DNA of 41,214 nucleotides from an uncultured Acidobacteriota bacterium. Lineage in GTDB: Bacteria > Acidobacteriota > Vicinamibacteria > Vicinamibacterales > UBA2999. This document shows, in pieces, positions 1 to 8,974 of this stretch. Position 1 is the first letter of the stretch. The number at the start of each line of letters is the position of its first letter. The notes under the pieces are model-generated. The model made no database searches and had not been told where the DNA came from. It was given only the letters and a program-made list of their open reading frames with translations. The stretch covers positions 1 through 41,214 of the forward strand of contig CADEDM010000022.1 of the NCBI GenBank assembly GCA_902826065.1. Reading direction: 5' to 3'. Position numbers and translations under genes: made by a program.

Positions 1-948
1 GAGGGCGCGCAGTACGGCGTCATCTTCGCGTTCCAGGTGCTGCCGACGATCATCTACATCGCCGCGCTCTTCGCCATCCTCTACTACCTCGGCGTGATGC
101 AGTTCGTCGTCCGCCTGTTCGCCGTCGCGATGCGGCGCGTCATGAAGGCCAGCGGCGCCGAGTCGCTGAACGTCGCCGCCAGCATCTTCATGGGCCAGAC
201 CGAGGCCCCGCTCACCATCCGGCCGTACCTGCCGGCGATGACGCGGTCCGAGCTGATGACCGTCATGACCTCGGGCATGGCGCACATCTCGGGCGGGATC
301 ATGGCCGCCTACATCCTCTTCGGCATCGAGGCCCGGCACCTGCTGACCGCCGTGATCATGACGGCGCCGGGCACGCTGATGATGGCGAAGATCTTCGTGC
401 CCGAGATCGGTCACCCGAAGACCATGGGCACAGTGAAGCTCGAGGTCGAGCGCACCGACGTCAACATCATCGACGCCGCCGGCCGCGGCACCGGCGAGGG
501 CCTGCACCTGGCGCTGAACGTCGGCGCCATGCTGATCTCGTTCCTGGCCCTCGTGGCCCTGCTGAACGCCATCCTCGGCGTGGCGGGCCTGAGCCTGCAG
601 CAGATCATGGGCTGGGTGTTCGCGCCGCTGGCGTGGAGCATGGGCGTGCCGTGGCAGGACGCGACCACGGTGGGCAACCTGCTGGGCACCCGCATGGTGC
701 TCAACGAGTTCGTGGCCTACTCGCAGCTCGGCCCGCTGAAAGCCACGCTCGACCCGCGATCGTTCACCATCGCGACGTTCGCGCTGTGCGGCTTCGCCAA
801 CTTCAGCTCCATCGGCATCCAGATCGGCGGCATCGGCGCGCTGGCGCCGGAGCGGCGCCACGACCTGGCGCGCCTGGGGATCCGCGCCATGATGGCCGGC
901 ACGCTGGCCAATTTCGTCACCGCCACCATCGCCGGCTTCCTGCTGTGA
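1..948 (+). CDS. CNT-family nucleoside transporter (5' end outside window)
   Basis: Inner-membrane concentrative nucleoside transporter (NupC/CNT family), expected to import nucleosides with sodium or protons. The frame is open from base 1, so the gene begins upstream; about 315 C-terminal residues are visible. The recognisable family signature is GQTEAPL (around base 190-215), followed by hydrophobic helices, the segment GTRMVLNEF, and the late motif NFSSIGIQIGG near the C-terminus; the glutamates in the first two belong to the substrate/cation site of the family. It is the first visible gene of a plus-strand run; the symporter starts 28 bases after its stop. Family assignment is firm; the exact nucleoside and coupling ion cannot be read from the sequence. 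Confidence 0.9.
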   Translation, partial: EGAQYGVIFAFQVLPTIIYIAALFAILYYLGVMQFVVRLFAVAMRRVMKASGAESLNVAASIFMGQTEAPLTIRPYLPAMTRSELMTVMTSGMAHISGGIMAAYILFGIEARHLLTAVIMTAPGTLMMAKIFVPEIGHPKTMGTVKLEVERTDVNIIDAAGRGTGEGLHLALNVGAMLISFLALVALLNAILGVAGLSLQQIMGWVFAPLAWSMGVPWQDATTVGNLLGTRMVLNEFVAYSQLGPLKATLDPRSFTIATFALCGFANFSSIGIQIGGIGALAPERRHDLARLGIRAMMAGTLANFVTATIAGFLL

Positions 949-976
949 TCGCCGTCCGGATCCGCGTGCGCCACCC

Positions 977-2386
977 GTGAACGTCACGCTCGTCTTCTTG
1001 CTCGTCTACTCGGCCGGCATCGTCGCGCTGGGCCTGTGGATCGGGCGCCGGGTGCGCACCGCCGAAGGCTTCTTCGTGGCCGGGCGCTCGCTGGGCCCGG
1101 GGCTGCTGTTCTCGACGATGCTCGCGGCCAACATCGGCGCCGGGTCGACCGTGGGCGCAACCGGCATCGGCTATCGCGACGGCCTCGCGGCGTGGTGGTG
1201 GGTCGGCTCGGCGGCCATCGGCTCCGTGGTCCTCGCCTTCTGGATTGGCCCCGCCCTCTACCGCCTGACCGTCCGCCACAACCTGCGCACCGTGGGTGAC
1301 TACCTGGATCACCGCTATGGCCCGAGCATGCGGCTGCTGATCGGGCTGTTGCTGTGGGTGGGCGCGCTCTTCATCCTGAGCGGGCAGCTGCTCGGCGTGT
1401 CGTGGATCCTCGGCGTCGTCACGGGCGCGTCGAAGGTGTGGGGCTGCGTGATCGGCGGGGTCGTGGTGACGGCGTACTTCGCCGCCGGTGGACTGCTGAC
1501 CTCCGCCTGGGTCAACGTCGTCCAGTTGACCGTGAAGCTGATCGGGCTGAGCATCGCCGTGCCGTTCGCGTTGTCGGCGGCGGGTGGCTGGCCGGCAGTG
1601 GCCGCGCTGCAGCCGACCGGCACCTACTGGAACTTCCTGCAGAGCGGGGCGTCCGGGTGGGTCTATCTGGCCATGCTCGGTCCGGCGTTCGTGGTCTCGC
1701 CGGGCATCCTGCAGAAGATCTACGGCGCGCGTGACGAGCGCACGGTGCGCATCGGCGTCAGCCTCAACGCGCTGGGCCTGTTCCTCTATGCCATCGTGCC
1801 GGTGCTGCTGGGCATGATCGCGCGCGTGCGGTTCCCCGACATCGCCGTCACCGACATGGCGCTGCCGATGGTGCTGATGCAGGGCGTGCCGACCGCCATC
1901 GGCAGCCTCGGCCTGGCGGCGGTCTTCTCGGCGGAGATCAGCGCCGCCGATGCCGTCATGTTCATGCTGACGACGTCCGTGGTGCGCGATCTGTACGTGC
2001 GCTTCGTGCAGCCGTCGGCCTCCGAGGCCCGGCAACTCCTGGTCGCACGCGCGCTGGCGGTCGTGATCGGCGCCGTGGCCGTGGTGCTGGCGATGACCGC
2101 GGAGTCGGTGATCACGGCGTTGACCGTGTTCTACACGCTGATGGGCGTCGGCCTCTTCGTGCCGATGCTGGCCGGGCTGTTCGTGCCGCGGGCCTCGACG
2201 GCCGGCGCGGTGGCGTCGACGGTGCTGGGCGTCGCCGCGGTGCTGGTGGTGCAGCGGGTCGGACATCCGGGCCCGCCGTGGATGACGCCGGCGATGTGGG
2301 GCCTGCTCGTGTCGGTGGCCGTGATGGCCGTGTCGCTCGCCGTCGTGCGCCCGGCGGCGGCCGCCCCCGCGCGTCCCTCGGCCTGA
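977..2386 (+). CDS. Sodium:solute symporter (SSS family)
   Basis: A 469-residue inner-membrane protein with about a dozen hydrophobic helices, of the SSS/SLC5 superfamily that imports sugars, amino acids, carboxylates or vitamins with sodium. Family hallmarks are the N-terminal TAEGFFVAGRSLG segment after the first helix, the glycine-rich ANIGAGSTVGATGIGY stretch, and a later AVFSAEISAADAVMFMLTT helix typical of SSS proteins. The GTG start at 977 is the only reasonable one, since no start codon lies upstream in frame in the short gap. No strong ribosome-binding site is visible. It lies 28 bases after the nucleoside transporter and 9 bases before the acyltransferase, suggesting one transcript. 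The substrate is unknown. Confidence 0.9.
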   Translation: MNVTLVFLLVYSAGIVALGLWIGRRVRTAEGFFVAGRSLGPGLLFSTMLAANIGAGSTVGATGIGYRDGLAAWWWVGSAAIGSVVLAFWIGPALYRLTVRHNLRTVGDYLDHRYGPSMRLLIGLLLWVGALFILSGQLLGVSWILGVVTGASKVWGCVIGGVVVTAYFAAGGLLTSAWVNVVQLTVKLIGLSIAVPFALSAAGGWPAVAALQPTGTYWNFLQSGASGWVYLAMLGPAFVVSPGILQKIYGARDERTVRIGVSLNALGLFLYAIVPVLLGMIARVRFPDIAVTDMALPMVLMQGVPTAIGSLGLAAVFSAEISAADAVMFMLTTSVVRDLYVRFVQPSASEARQLLVARALAVVIGAVAVVLAMTAESVITALTVFYTLMGVGLFVPMLAGLFVPRASTAGAVASTVLGVAAVLVVQRVGHPGPPWMTPAMWGLLVSVAVMAVSLAVVRPAAAAPARPSA

Positions 2387-2395
2387 TTCCGTTCG

Positions 2396-3052
2396 ATGGA
2401 TCGCGACCGTCTGCTCGTCCTCGGCCTCAGTGAGCCGACGCTGACGATGATCTTCGACAACCTCGCGTCGGCCGGACGGTTCCCGCAGGTCCACGTCGTG
2501 GACAACCTGAGGCGCACGGGCCTGAGGCCCTTCGACGATCCGCGCTTCACGATCACGCGCAGCAGCGACAACGCGCATTCCGGCGGCCCGTCTGACGCCT
2601 TTCTCGGCGTGAGCAAGCCGCCCACGAAGGTGGCGGTGGCGGCGCTGTTCGCGCACCTCGGTCTGGCCTACACGACCATCGTCCACGCCACTGCCGCGGT
2701 GTCGCACACGGCGCGGCTGGCCCCCGGCGTGCTCGTCAACAGCCTGGTGTCGATCGCGGCCTTCGCCGAACTCGGCGAGTTCGTCTCGGTCAACCGCCAT
2801 GCGTCGATCGGCCACCACACGCGGCTCGACGCGTACTGCACCGTCAACCCCGGCGCCAACATCGCCGGCGACGTGCGGGTCGGCGCGCGCACGCTCATCG
2901 GCATCGGCGTCAACGTCGTGGACGGCGTGACCATCGGCGCCGACACGGTCGTCGGCGCCGGGTCAGTGGTGACGAAGAACCTCCCGGACGGCGTCGTCGC
3001 CCACGGCAATCCGTGCCGCGTCGTGCGCGACCACACGCCGGGATCGTCCTGA
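2396..3052 (+). CDS. NeuD/PglD-like sugar O/N-acyltransferase (left-handed beta helix)
   Basis: A 218-residue protein with the two-part layout of the NeuD/PglD family. The N-terminal part (about 1-40, LLVLGLSE...VHVVDN) looks like the small Rossmann-like sugar-nucleotide domain. From about residue 95 onward are hexapeptide repeats of a left-handed beta helix, ending in AHGNPCRVV, the usual C-terminal signature. H140 in SIGHH is the likely general base by analogy with PglD. Such enzymes transfer acetyl groups to nucleotide-linked or free sugars during surface-glycan synthesis. It lies 4 bases before the glycosyltransferase-like gene, supporting a joint role in glycan decoration. The glycine-rich GxGxxG of the Rossmann part is weak, so the donor and acceptor remain open. 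Confidence 0.82.
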   Translation: MDRDRLLVLGLSEPTLTMIFDNLASAGRFPQVHVVDNLRRTGLRPFDDPRFTITRSSDNAHSGGPSDAFLGVSKPPTKVAVAALFAHLGLAYTTIVHATAAVSHTARLAPGVLVNSLVSIAAFAELGEFVSVNRHASIGHHTRLDAYCTVNPGANIAGDVRVGARTLIGIGVNVVDGVTIGADTVVGAGSVVTKNLPDGVVAHGNPCRVVRDHTPGSS

Positions 3053-3056
3053 CGGC

Positions 3057-3746
3057 ATGCTCCACATCGTCACGCCGTGGTTCCGGCATGATCTGCTGCC
3101 AGCCGTCTACGCGACGCTGCCGCCACACGAGGACATCACCTGGCACCTGGTGAAGACATCGCGGCGGCCGACGCCGCCGCACCCGTGCCTGTCGACGGAT
3201 CGACGCCTCCGCCTGCACGACATCGACTGCGACGACGCCGACATCGTCGCCAAGCGCAACGCGGCGTTCGCGCACATCGCCGACGGCTACTTCTACCTGC
3301 TCGACGACGACACGATCTTCCTCGACGCCGTGTACCGGACCTACCGCCGTCTCGCCGACGAGGGATTCGACGGCATGGTCATCGGCCACACCACGCTGCG
3401 GCGCGCCCGCCGGCCGTCGCCGGATCCGGCTGCGAACCAGCTCGACGCCGGCGCTGTCGTCTGCCATCACGGCGTGCTGCGGCACCTGCGTTGGGAGACT
3501 CATCCCGCGGTGGCGCGTGACGTGTGGTTCTGGACGCGCTGTTCCACCCTGCTCGGGCCGGCCCGCACCCGGATGATCGACGAGACGCTGTCGGTATACA
3601 ACCACTTCGGGCCGAAGCTGCGCGTGCGCAAACGCGTGCTCGGCGTGCCGCTCGCCTGGGACATCCACAGCGCGTGGCTGGCCCGGTGCTATATTCGTGC
3701 CGCCGCGTCGAAGCGCCGGCTTCGGGCCTGGATCCGCCCTTCATGA
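3057..3746 (+). CDS. Glycosyltransferase-like protein (GT-A type, short)
   Basis: A 229-residue soluble protein. It opens with a beta-strand LHIVTPW and has a DDD triplet (residues 83-85, in YFYLLDDDTIF) placed after a hydrophobic strand, as in the DXD motif of GT-A glycosyltransferases that binds metal and nucleotide sugar. A conserved-looking aromatic/acidic stretch (VWFWTRC, IDETLSVYNHFG) follows. It is shorter than most GT2 enzymes and lacks the usual VSVIIPTYN opening, so it may belong to a lesser-known GT-A branch. The neighbouring NeuD-like acyltransferase fits a sugar-modifying role. Its TGA overlaps the ATG of the next gene (ATGA), implying translational coupling. Function is inferred from one motif and context. 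Confidence 0.6.
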   Translation: MLHIVTPWFRHDLLPAVYATLPPHEDITWHLVKTSRRPTPPHPCLSTDRRLRLHDIDCDDADIVAKRNAAFAHIADGYFYLLDDDTIFLDAVYRTYRRLADEGFDGMVIGHTTLRRARRPSPDPAANQLDAGAVVCHHGVLRHLRWETHPAVARDVWFWTRCSTLLGPARTRMIDETLSVYNHFGPKLRVRKRVLGVPLAWDIHSAWLARCYIRAAASKRRLRAWIRPS

Positions 3747-4888
3747 CGTCCCGCACCGCCGACTTCCTGCATCTCGATCGCGTGGTCCACCTCGCCGGCG
3801 GCGGACAAGCGCCGCCGCTGGCGCGCACGCTGCCGGCGCTCGAGCGCTACGTGCACGCCAAAGGCGCCGGTCTCGCCGGGTGGCGCACCAGCGAGGCGGT
3901 GCGCGCGCGCGTGGCGCAGAAAGTGGCGGCACTGGTCGGCGCAGCGCCCGACGACATCGGCTTCCCGTCGAGCGTCGCGCACGGCGCCAGCCTGGTCGCC
4001 GACGCCGTCGACTGGCGTCCCGGCGACAACGTCGTGATGGAGCGCTGGGAGTTCCCGTCGCTGATGAACCCGTTCCTCGCGCAGGTGCGGCACGGCGTCG
4101 AGGTGCGCACCGTGGCCCCGGACGCCGGCGGCTGGCGCGCGTCGCGCGCGCGGTTCGCCGAGGCCATCGACGCCCGTACGCGCGTGGTCGCGCTGAGCCA
4201 CGTGTCGTACCTCACGGGCGAACGCCACGATCTCGAGGCCTACGCCGCCCTGGCACGGCAGGTCGGTGCGCTGTTCGTGGTCGATGCCTCGCATGCGCTC
4301 GGCTCGGTGCGCGTCCACGCGCCGGTCGCCGACGTCCTGCTCGGCTGCTGCTACAAGTTCCTGCTCGGCGTGCACGGCGTCGCCATCGCCTGCTGGAACC
4401 GCGCCCGTCTGCCCGAGTGGCGTCCGCTCTTGACTGGCTGGCACTCGACGCACGAGAAGGCCCCGTTCGACGCGCCGGGCGATCCGCGGCCGCTCGCCAC
4501 CGGCCAGGTGTTCGAGCCGGGGAATCCCGCGTACGGCGCGCTCTACGTGCTGGAGGAGTCGCTCGACTACCTGACGGCCATCGGCATGGACGAGGTCGAG
4601 GCGCACACCCTGGCGATGTCGGGTGAGCTGCGGGCACGGCTGGCGTCACTCGGCCTGCCGGTCATGACACCGGAAGGGGCGTCGGCGCGGGCTGGCAGTG
4701 TCGCGGTCCCGTGTGCCGATGCGCCAGCGGTCCGGGCGCGGCTCGAAGACCGGGGCGTGCTGGTGAGCGGCGACATGGGCCGCGTGCGTGCGTCCGTGCA
4801 CGTCTACACGTCGCCAGCGGACCTCGCGACTGCTGCCGCGGCCATCGATGCGGCCGTGCGCGGCGCCGACGTCAGGAGCGCGTCATGA
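3743..4888 (+). CDS. Class V aminotransferase (isopenicillin N epimerase / cysteine desulfurase-like)
   Basis: A 381-residue PLP-dependent fold-type I enzyme. D181 in VVDASHALGS is the PLP-pyridine aspartate and K205 in CCYKFLLG is the Schiff-base lysine. H184 stands where many class V members have Gln (DAxQ). SSVAHGASLVADAV (76-89) is the phosphate-binding region. Members include epimerases, desulfurases, kynureninase-like enzymes and transaminases; no desulfurase cysteine loop is obvious, so an aminotransferase or epimerase/lyase is more likely. The ATG at 3743 is chosen because it overlaps the preceding stop (ATGA). The longer frame upstream only shadows the glycosyltransferase gene. Its own stop overlaps the cupin start in the same way, so the three genes are probably translated together. 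Confidence 0.85.
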   Translation: MTSRTADFLHLDRVVHLAGGGQAPPLARTLPALERYVHAKGAGLAGWRTSEAVRARVAQKVAALVGAAPDDIGFPSSVAHGASLVADAVDWRPGDNVVMERWEFPSLMNPFLAQVRHGVEVRTVAPDAGGWRASRARFAEAIDARTRVVALSHVSYLTGERHDLEAYAALARQVGALFVVDASHALGSVRVHAPVADVLLGCCYKFLLGVHGVAIACWNRARLPEWRPLLTGWHSTHEKAPFDAPGDPRPLATGQVFEPGNPAYGALYVLEESLDYLTAIGMDEVEAHTLAMSGELRARLASLGLPVMTPEGASARAGSVAVPCADAPAVRARLEDRGVLVSGDMGRVRASVHVYTSPADLATAAAAIDAAVRGADVRSAS

Positions 4889-5358
4889 CAGTCACAGGCT
4901 ACGTGCTGAAGGCCGGGGAAGGAGAGCTGCGCGCATCGGGCAGGACCGTCACGTGGTTCAAAGCCACGGGAGACACCAGCGGCGGACTACTCGGACTCGT
5001 CGAGGAAGACGCCGCCCGGGGCCAGGGCGCGCCGTTGCACCGCCATGCGGCCGACGTCGAGTCGTTCTATGTCCTCGACGGCGAGATCGCGTTCTTCCTG
5101 GGAGCGGACCGCGCCGTCGGCGGGCCGGGGACCTTCGTGCACGTGCCGGCTGGCGTCGTGCATGGATTCCGGGTCGAGTCCGAGCGCGCGCGGTATCTCA
5201 TCCTGACCACGCCGCATCACGCGGAGTTCTACCGCGCCATGACACGCTCCGTGGCGGCGCCCGGCGACGCCTTCGACCCACTGACGCGCGAGGAGATGGG
5301 GAAGGCCTGCCGCGACTACGGCATCGAGTTCGTCGGCCCGTGGCCCGACCGCACGTAG
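4885..5358 (+). CDS. Cupin-domain protein
   Basis: A 157-residue single-domain cupin. Motif 1 is PLHRHAADVESFYVLDGE with metal ligands H52, H54 and E59; motif 2 is GTFVHVPAGVVHGF with H93, so the complete 3-His/1-Glu metal site is present. This resembles small quercetinase-like or sugar-binding cupins; the reaction is not predictable. The ATG at 4885 overlaps the aminotransferase stop by four bases. It is the last gene of the plus-strand run; only 3 bases separate its stop from the stop of the convergent TonB receptor gene, leaving no room for a separate terminator. Confidence 0.85.
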   Translation: MTVTGYVLKAGEGELRASGRTVTWFKATGDTSGGLLGLVEEDAARGQGAPLHRHAADVESFYVLDGEIAFFLGADRAVGGPGTFVHVPAGVVHGFRVESERARYLILTTPHHAEFYRAMTRSVAAPGDAFDPLTREEMGKACRDYGIEFVGPWPDRT

Positions 5359-5361
5359 GGA

Positions 5362-7704
5362 TCAGCGGAACGACGCCGTGAGATCGACGCGCACCTGGCG
5401 CGGCGCACCGAAGTGCGTGCCGCTGAACGGGTTGCCGAAGTTGAAGGCGTAGCGCCGATCGAACGCGTTGAGCAGGCTGGCGCCCAGCGTGAGCTGCGCG
5501 CGGCCGGCGCGCAGCAGGCGCGCGGAGGCGGTGACGTCCACCACCAGGCGCGGCGTCACGCGGCCGCGGTCGACGTCGATCAGATCCGAGCCCGGCCGCT
5601 CGAGCAGCTCCTCGAGGTCGTCGTCGTCGAGTTCGCCGACCTCGAGCGGCGTGCCGCTGGCGTAACGCGCCTGCGCCGAGGCGCTCCAGCGCCCCCCCGG
5701 CTGCACCCACGACACCAGCGCGGAGGCCACGTGTCGCTGGTCGTGGTCGGGTGTGAAGCGGACGCCCTCGCCGATCTCGTCGATGTCGTCTTCGAGGAAA
5801 AGCCCGCCGTTGATCGGGCCCTCCTGTTCGACCTTCGACAGGGTGTAGCTCGCCGACGCCGTCCAGCCGTGCATCGGCGGCAGGGTCACGCGCACATCGA
5901 GGCCTTTGGCGGTGCCCGTCGCCACGCTGTTCGGGAAGACGATGGTCGTGCCGAAGAAGACGTTCGGGTCGGCGTAGTTGCGCACGGAGCGATGCCACGC
6001 CGCCACGTCGACGCGCACGCGCCGGAACGGGCGGTCGACGCCGACTTCCCACGCCGTCTGCCGTTCGGGCGCCACCTCGGCGCCGCCGCCCTCGTCGTCA
6101 TCGACGAAGGGCGACAGCGCACGCGCGGCCTCGGACGACGCCAGCAGCAGGTGCTCGGCCTGCGGCGGCTGGAAGAAGCGGTTGAACGACGCACGCACCG
6201 TCGTGCCGAGGCCGGGCACGTAGGCCGAGGCGCCCAGGCGTGGACTCCATTGCGACGCCGCGACGAGCAGGGCGGTGTGGTCGAAGCGCAGGCCGGCGTC
6301 GAACGTGAACCGATCGACGAACACCCGGTCCTGCACGTAGGCCGACCATTGCGTGCGCGTGACCTCGTCGTCGAACGTGAAGGGACGAGATGGCGTGAAG
6401 GCCATCGCTTCGTCCGACAGATCGTCGGCGTCGTCGTCGGTCACGGCGAACATGAAGTCCTCGTGCAGCGCCAGGCGGGCGACCTCGCCACCCACGGTGA
6501 GACCGTGCCGTCCGAAGACGCGGCCCCACGAGGCCAGCAGGCCCTGACGGTCGTGGCGGCGCGCTGAGGCGGCGGTCAGGGGGGTGTCGTGCGCCGATGG
6601 ATCGAGCCGCGCGTCGACGCGGCGCGCGTAGGCGCCGGCCGTCAGCCACGAGGCGCCGATCGATTGCTGCAGCGCGACACCGAGCCCATGTTGGGTGATC
6701 CGCTGCCGCTGATCCTGGCCGGCCTCGTCGGCCTCGCCGCCGTGCGGCACCTCGAACCGCGACCGTCCGGACCGGCCCTGCGCGGTGAGCTGGCCGTCGC
6801 CGCCGATCGCCACGCGGGCGCGCAGCGTTGCCCCGGCGACGTTGCCGGTGTTGTGCAGGTTGTCGGGATGCACCGGATCGAGGAAACGCTCGGAGCGTTC
6901 GGCGGCGATCCCGGCGTGCAGGTCGACACGCGTCGACAGCGGACCGCCGCCCGCGGCGGCGCCGCTCGCCAGCGCGCTGGACCCGGCCCCCGACTGAATC
7001 TCGCCCGACCAGCGATCCGGCGCCGGCGGGGAGAAGACCTGGATCACCGCGCCCGACTTGAGGCCGAACTGCGCCGGCGTGTGCCCGGTGGTCACGCTGA
7101 CGGTGCCGATGCCGGCAAGCGCCGGCGGAATCCCGAACGCCACGTCGAGACGGTCGTAGATGGGCACGCCGTCCTCGACGTACAGGATGCCGTCGTCGAC
7201 GCCGCGGACGTGAAGGAGACCGTTGTCTTCCTCGGCCCAGCCAGGCGCCATCGCCAGCGCCTGGGGCAGCGCGCGGCTCTGCAGGCGCACCGGACGACTA
7301 CGCAGGGCGTCGACGCCGATCGTCAGCTCACCCGGGCCGGCAGAGGCGGACTCGACGACGTCGAAGGGCTGCAACTGCACCTGCAGCTGCAGCGGCACCT
7401 CGACCGGCGCGCCGGCGCGCACGTCGACGGCCGCTTCGGCCTGCAGGCCGGCCCCCTCGGCGCGCACGCGGTAGTGCCCGGGCGGCACATCCGGCACCGT
7501 GAACGAGCCCGACGGCTCGGTCATGGCCGCCGCGACTTGCCCGCCCTCCGCGGCGAACACGCGTACCGTGATGCCGGGCACGCCCGTGCCGTCGGCCATC
7601 GTGACCTGGCCACGTACGGTCGTCCGCGACGCCTGGGCCGCGGCGTCCGCGGCCATCGCGAGCGCCACCAGGGCGACGACCACGGTGCAGAGCGAGGCGC
7701 GCAT
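5362..7704 (-). CDS. TonB-dependent receptor with carboxypeptidase-regulatory-like N-terminal domain
   Basis: A 780-residue outer-membrane protein. It has a signal peptide (about 1-26, ending AAAQA), a CarboxypepD_reg-like beta-sandwich (about 30-110, VRGQVTMADGTGVPGITVRVF...PPGHYRV), a plug region (VRGVDDGILYVEDGVPIYDRL) and a long beta-barrel with alternating aromatic strands. It ends in VRVDLTASFR, so the usual terminal Phe is next to last. This architecture is typical of TonB receptors of Acidobacteriota and Bacteroidota that import carbohydrates, peptides or metal chelates. The ATG at 7704 is preceded by TAGGAG (SD) that overlaps the stop codon of the amidohydrolase gene; the pair is therefore an operon. 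The ligand is unknown; the exported amidohydrolase upstream may process it. Confidence 0.9.
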   Translation of the reverse strand: MRASLCTVVVALVALAMAADAAAQASRTTVRGQVTMADGTGVPGITVRVFAAEGGQVAAAMTEPSGSFTVPDVPPGHYRVRAEGAGLQAEAAVDVRAGAPVEVPLQLQVQLQPFDVVESASAGPGELTIGVDALRSRPVRLQSRALPQALAMAPGWAEEDNGLLHVRGVDDGILYVEDGVPIYDRLDVAFGIPPALAGIGTVSVTTGHTPAQFGLKSGAVIQVFSPPAPDRWSGEIQSGAGSSALASGAAAGGGPLSTRVDLHAGIAAERSERFLDPVHPDNLHNTGNVAGATLRARVAIGGDGQLTAQGRSGRSRFEVPHGGEADEAGQDQRQRITQHGLGVALQQSIGASWLTAGAYARRVDARLDPSAHDTPLTAASARRHDRQGLLASWGRVFGRHGLTVGGEVARLALHEDFMFAVTDDDADDLSDEAMAFTPSRPFTFDDEVTRTQWSAYVQDRVFVDRFTFDAGLRFDHTALLVAASQWSPRLGASAYVPGLGTTVRASFNRFFQPPQAEHLLLASSEAARALSPFVDDDEGGGAEVAPERQTAWEVGVDRPFRRVRVDVAAWHRSVRNYADPNVFFGTTIVFPNSVATGTAKGLDVRVTLPPMHGWTASASYTLSKVEQEGPINGGLFLEDDIDEIGEGVRFTPDHDQRHVASALVSWVQPGGRWSASAQARYASGTPLEVGELDDDDLEELLERPGSDLIDVDRGRVTPRLVVDVTASARLLRAGRAQLTLGASLLNAFDRRYAFNFGNPFSGTHFGAPRQVRVDLTASFR

Positions 7705-7715
7705 GGTTCGGACTC

Positions 7716-8933
7716 CTACCGCCGATCGTTCCGGTAGACCTTGCCGCCGCGCATCACGAACCGCACGCGTTGCAGCGCGGTGATGTCGGTGAGCGGATTG
7801 CCCTCGACCGCGACCAGGTCGGCCTGCAGCCCCGGGTAGATGGCGCCGAGCTCCATCTGCAAGTTCATCGACTCCGCCGAGATCGACGTCAGCGACCGGA
7901 TCGCGTCCATCGGTGCCTGGCCCGACTTCACGCGCTCGACGACCTCGCGCATGTTCTGCCCGTGCGCACCGGCGACGGCGTCGGTGCCCATCGTCATCTT
8001 CAGGTTCTTCGTCTTCAGCGCCGCGGAGAACATCGCGTCCTTCAGGCCGAGGGCCTTTTCCATCGACGCGAAGCCCTCCTCGGTGTAGTTCCCGATGCCG
8101 AGGAACTTCGCCTTGTTCTCGAGGTAGTTCTGCGTGACGAGGCCGATGTTCGGGTCGAACCACACGCCCTTTTCGGCCAGCAGCGCCAGCGCCTCGGCGT
8201 TGGCGAGACCGCCGTGCTCGACGACCGTGCAGTTGGCGCGCGCCGCGCGCATCATCGACTCGGGCGAATGCGCGTGCACCATCGACCGGAGGCCCTGGGC
8301 CTTCGACTCGCCACACGCGGCATCGACCTGGTCCTGTGAGAGTGTCGGCACGCCGCCGTCGCGGATGCTCGCCGACGCGAAGATCTTCACGAGGTCGGCG
8401 CCGTCGGCCTTGAACATACGCACCGCGGCGCGGATCTCCTCGACCGTCATCTTCGGGTTGGCGATCGAGCCCAACGACGAGAGCAGACGCGGTCCGGGCA
8501 GCACGCCGCGGTTGATGGCGTCGCGCAACGCCTTGTCCGACGCGGCGCCCACGCTCTGGATCGTGGTGAAGCCCGCCTGCAGGGTGACCCAGGCGTTCTC
8601 GGCGCCGTAGAGCGCGGCCTGGTCCGCGGGTTCCTGGCCCGACGCGAAGCGGTTGTTGGTGTCGAAGTGCCAGCCGATGTGGACGTGGGTGTCGATGAAG
8701 CCGGGCAGCAGCGTGAGGCCGGCGAGGTCATAGGTGGGCGTGCCGCTCGCCGCGCCCAGCACGGTGATCTTGCCGTTGTTCACCGTGACCATCGTGTCCG
8801 TGCGCGACCCGCCGCGCCCGTCGAGGACCAGCGGCGCCCGCAGCGTGACCGCACCGGACTGGGCGTCGAGCGCACGGCTGGCAGCGAACGCCGTCAGCAG
8901 GGCGGCGGCGAGGAGGACGAGACGACGCGTCAT
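7716..8933 (-). CDS. Exported metal-dependent amidohydrolase (imidazolonepropionase/prolidase-like)
   Basis: A 405-residue amidohydrolase-superfamily enzyme with a signal peptide (about 1-24). Metal ligands are all visible: H83 and H85 in DTHVHIG, K183 in DLVKIFAS (the carbamylated lysine position), H220 or H222 in MVHAHS, H240 in VEHGG, and D318 in MGTDAV. The C-terminal GLQADLVAVEGNPL is the usual superfamily ending. Binuclear members hydrolyse dipeptides, N-acyl amino acids or cyclic amides. The signal peptide points to a periplasmic role, and the TonB receptor encoded directly downstream suggests linked uptake and breakdown. A TAGAAT box 20 bases upstream and an AGGAG ribosome-binding site support the start. 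Its substrate cannot be told. Confidence 0.88.
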   Translation of the reverse strand: MTRRLVLLAAALLTAFAASRALDAQSGAVTLRAPLVLDGRGGSRTDTMVTVNNGKITVLGAASGTPTYDLAGLTLLPGFIDTHVHIGWHFDTNNRFASGQEPADQAALYGAENAWVTLQAGFTTIQSVGAASDKALRDAINRGVLPGPRLLSSLGSIANPKMTVEEIRAAVRMFKADGADLVKIFASASIRDGGVPTLSQDQVDAACGESKAQGLRSMVHAHSPESMMRAARANCTVVEHGGLANAEALALLAEKGVWFDPNIGLVTQNYLENKAKFLGIGNYTEEGFASMEKALGLKDAMFSAALKTKNLKMTMGTDAVAGAHGQNMREVVERVKSGQAPMDAIRSLTSISAESMNLQMELGAIYPGLQADLVAVEGNPLTDITALQRVRFVMRGGKVYRNDRR

Positions 8934-8953
8934 GGCACAGCTCCTGCTCGCGC

Positions 8954-8959
8954 ATTCTA
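8954..8959 (-). promoter_or_regulatory. -10-like box for the amidohydrolase-TonB receptor operon
   Basis: TAGAAT on the minus strand, 20 bases before the ATG at 8933. An AGGAG ribosome-binding site lies between, so the transcript would have a short conventional leader. No clear -35 is seen. The call rests on the motif and its position only. Confidence 0.4.
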
Positions 8960-8974
8960 CGCGATGGGTCGGCG

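Noticed and set aside
917..2818. 633-residue open frame on the minus strand
   Set aside because: Antisense shadow of the symporter and acyltransferase genes; Arg/His/Gln-rich composition typical of reading high-GC codons in the wrong frame.
7705..8316. 204-residue N-terminal extension of the TonB receptor
   Set aside because: Overlaps the amidohydrolase gene in another frame, while a proper signal peptide and ribosome-binding site occur at 7704.
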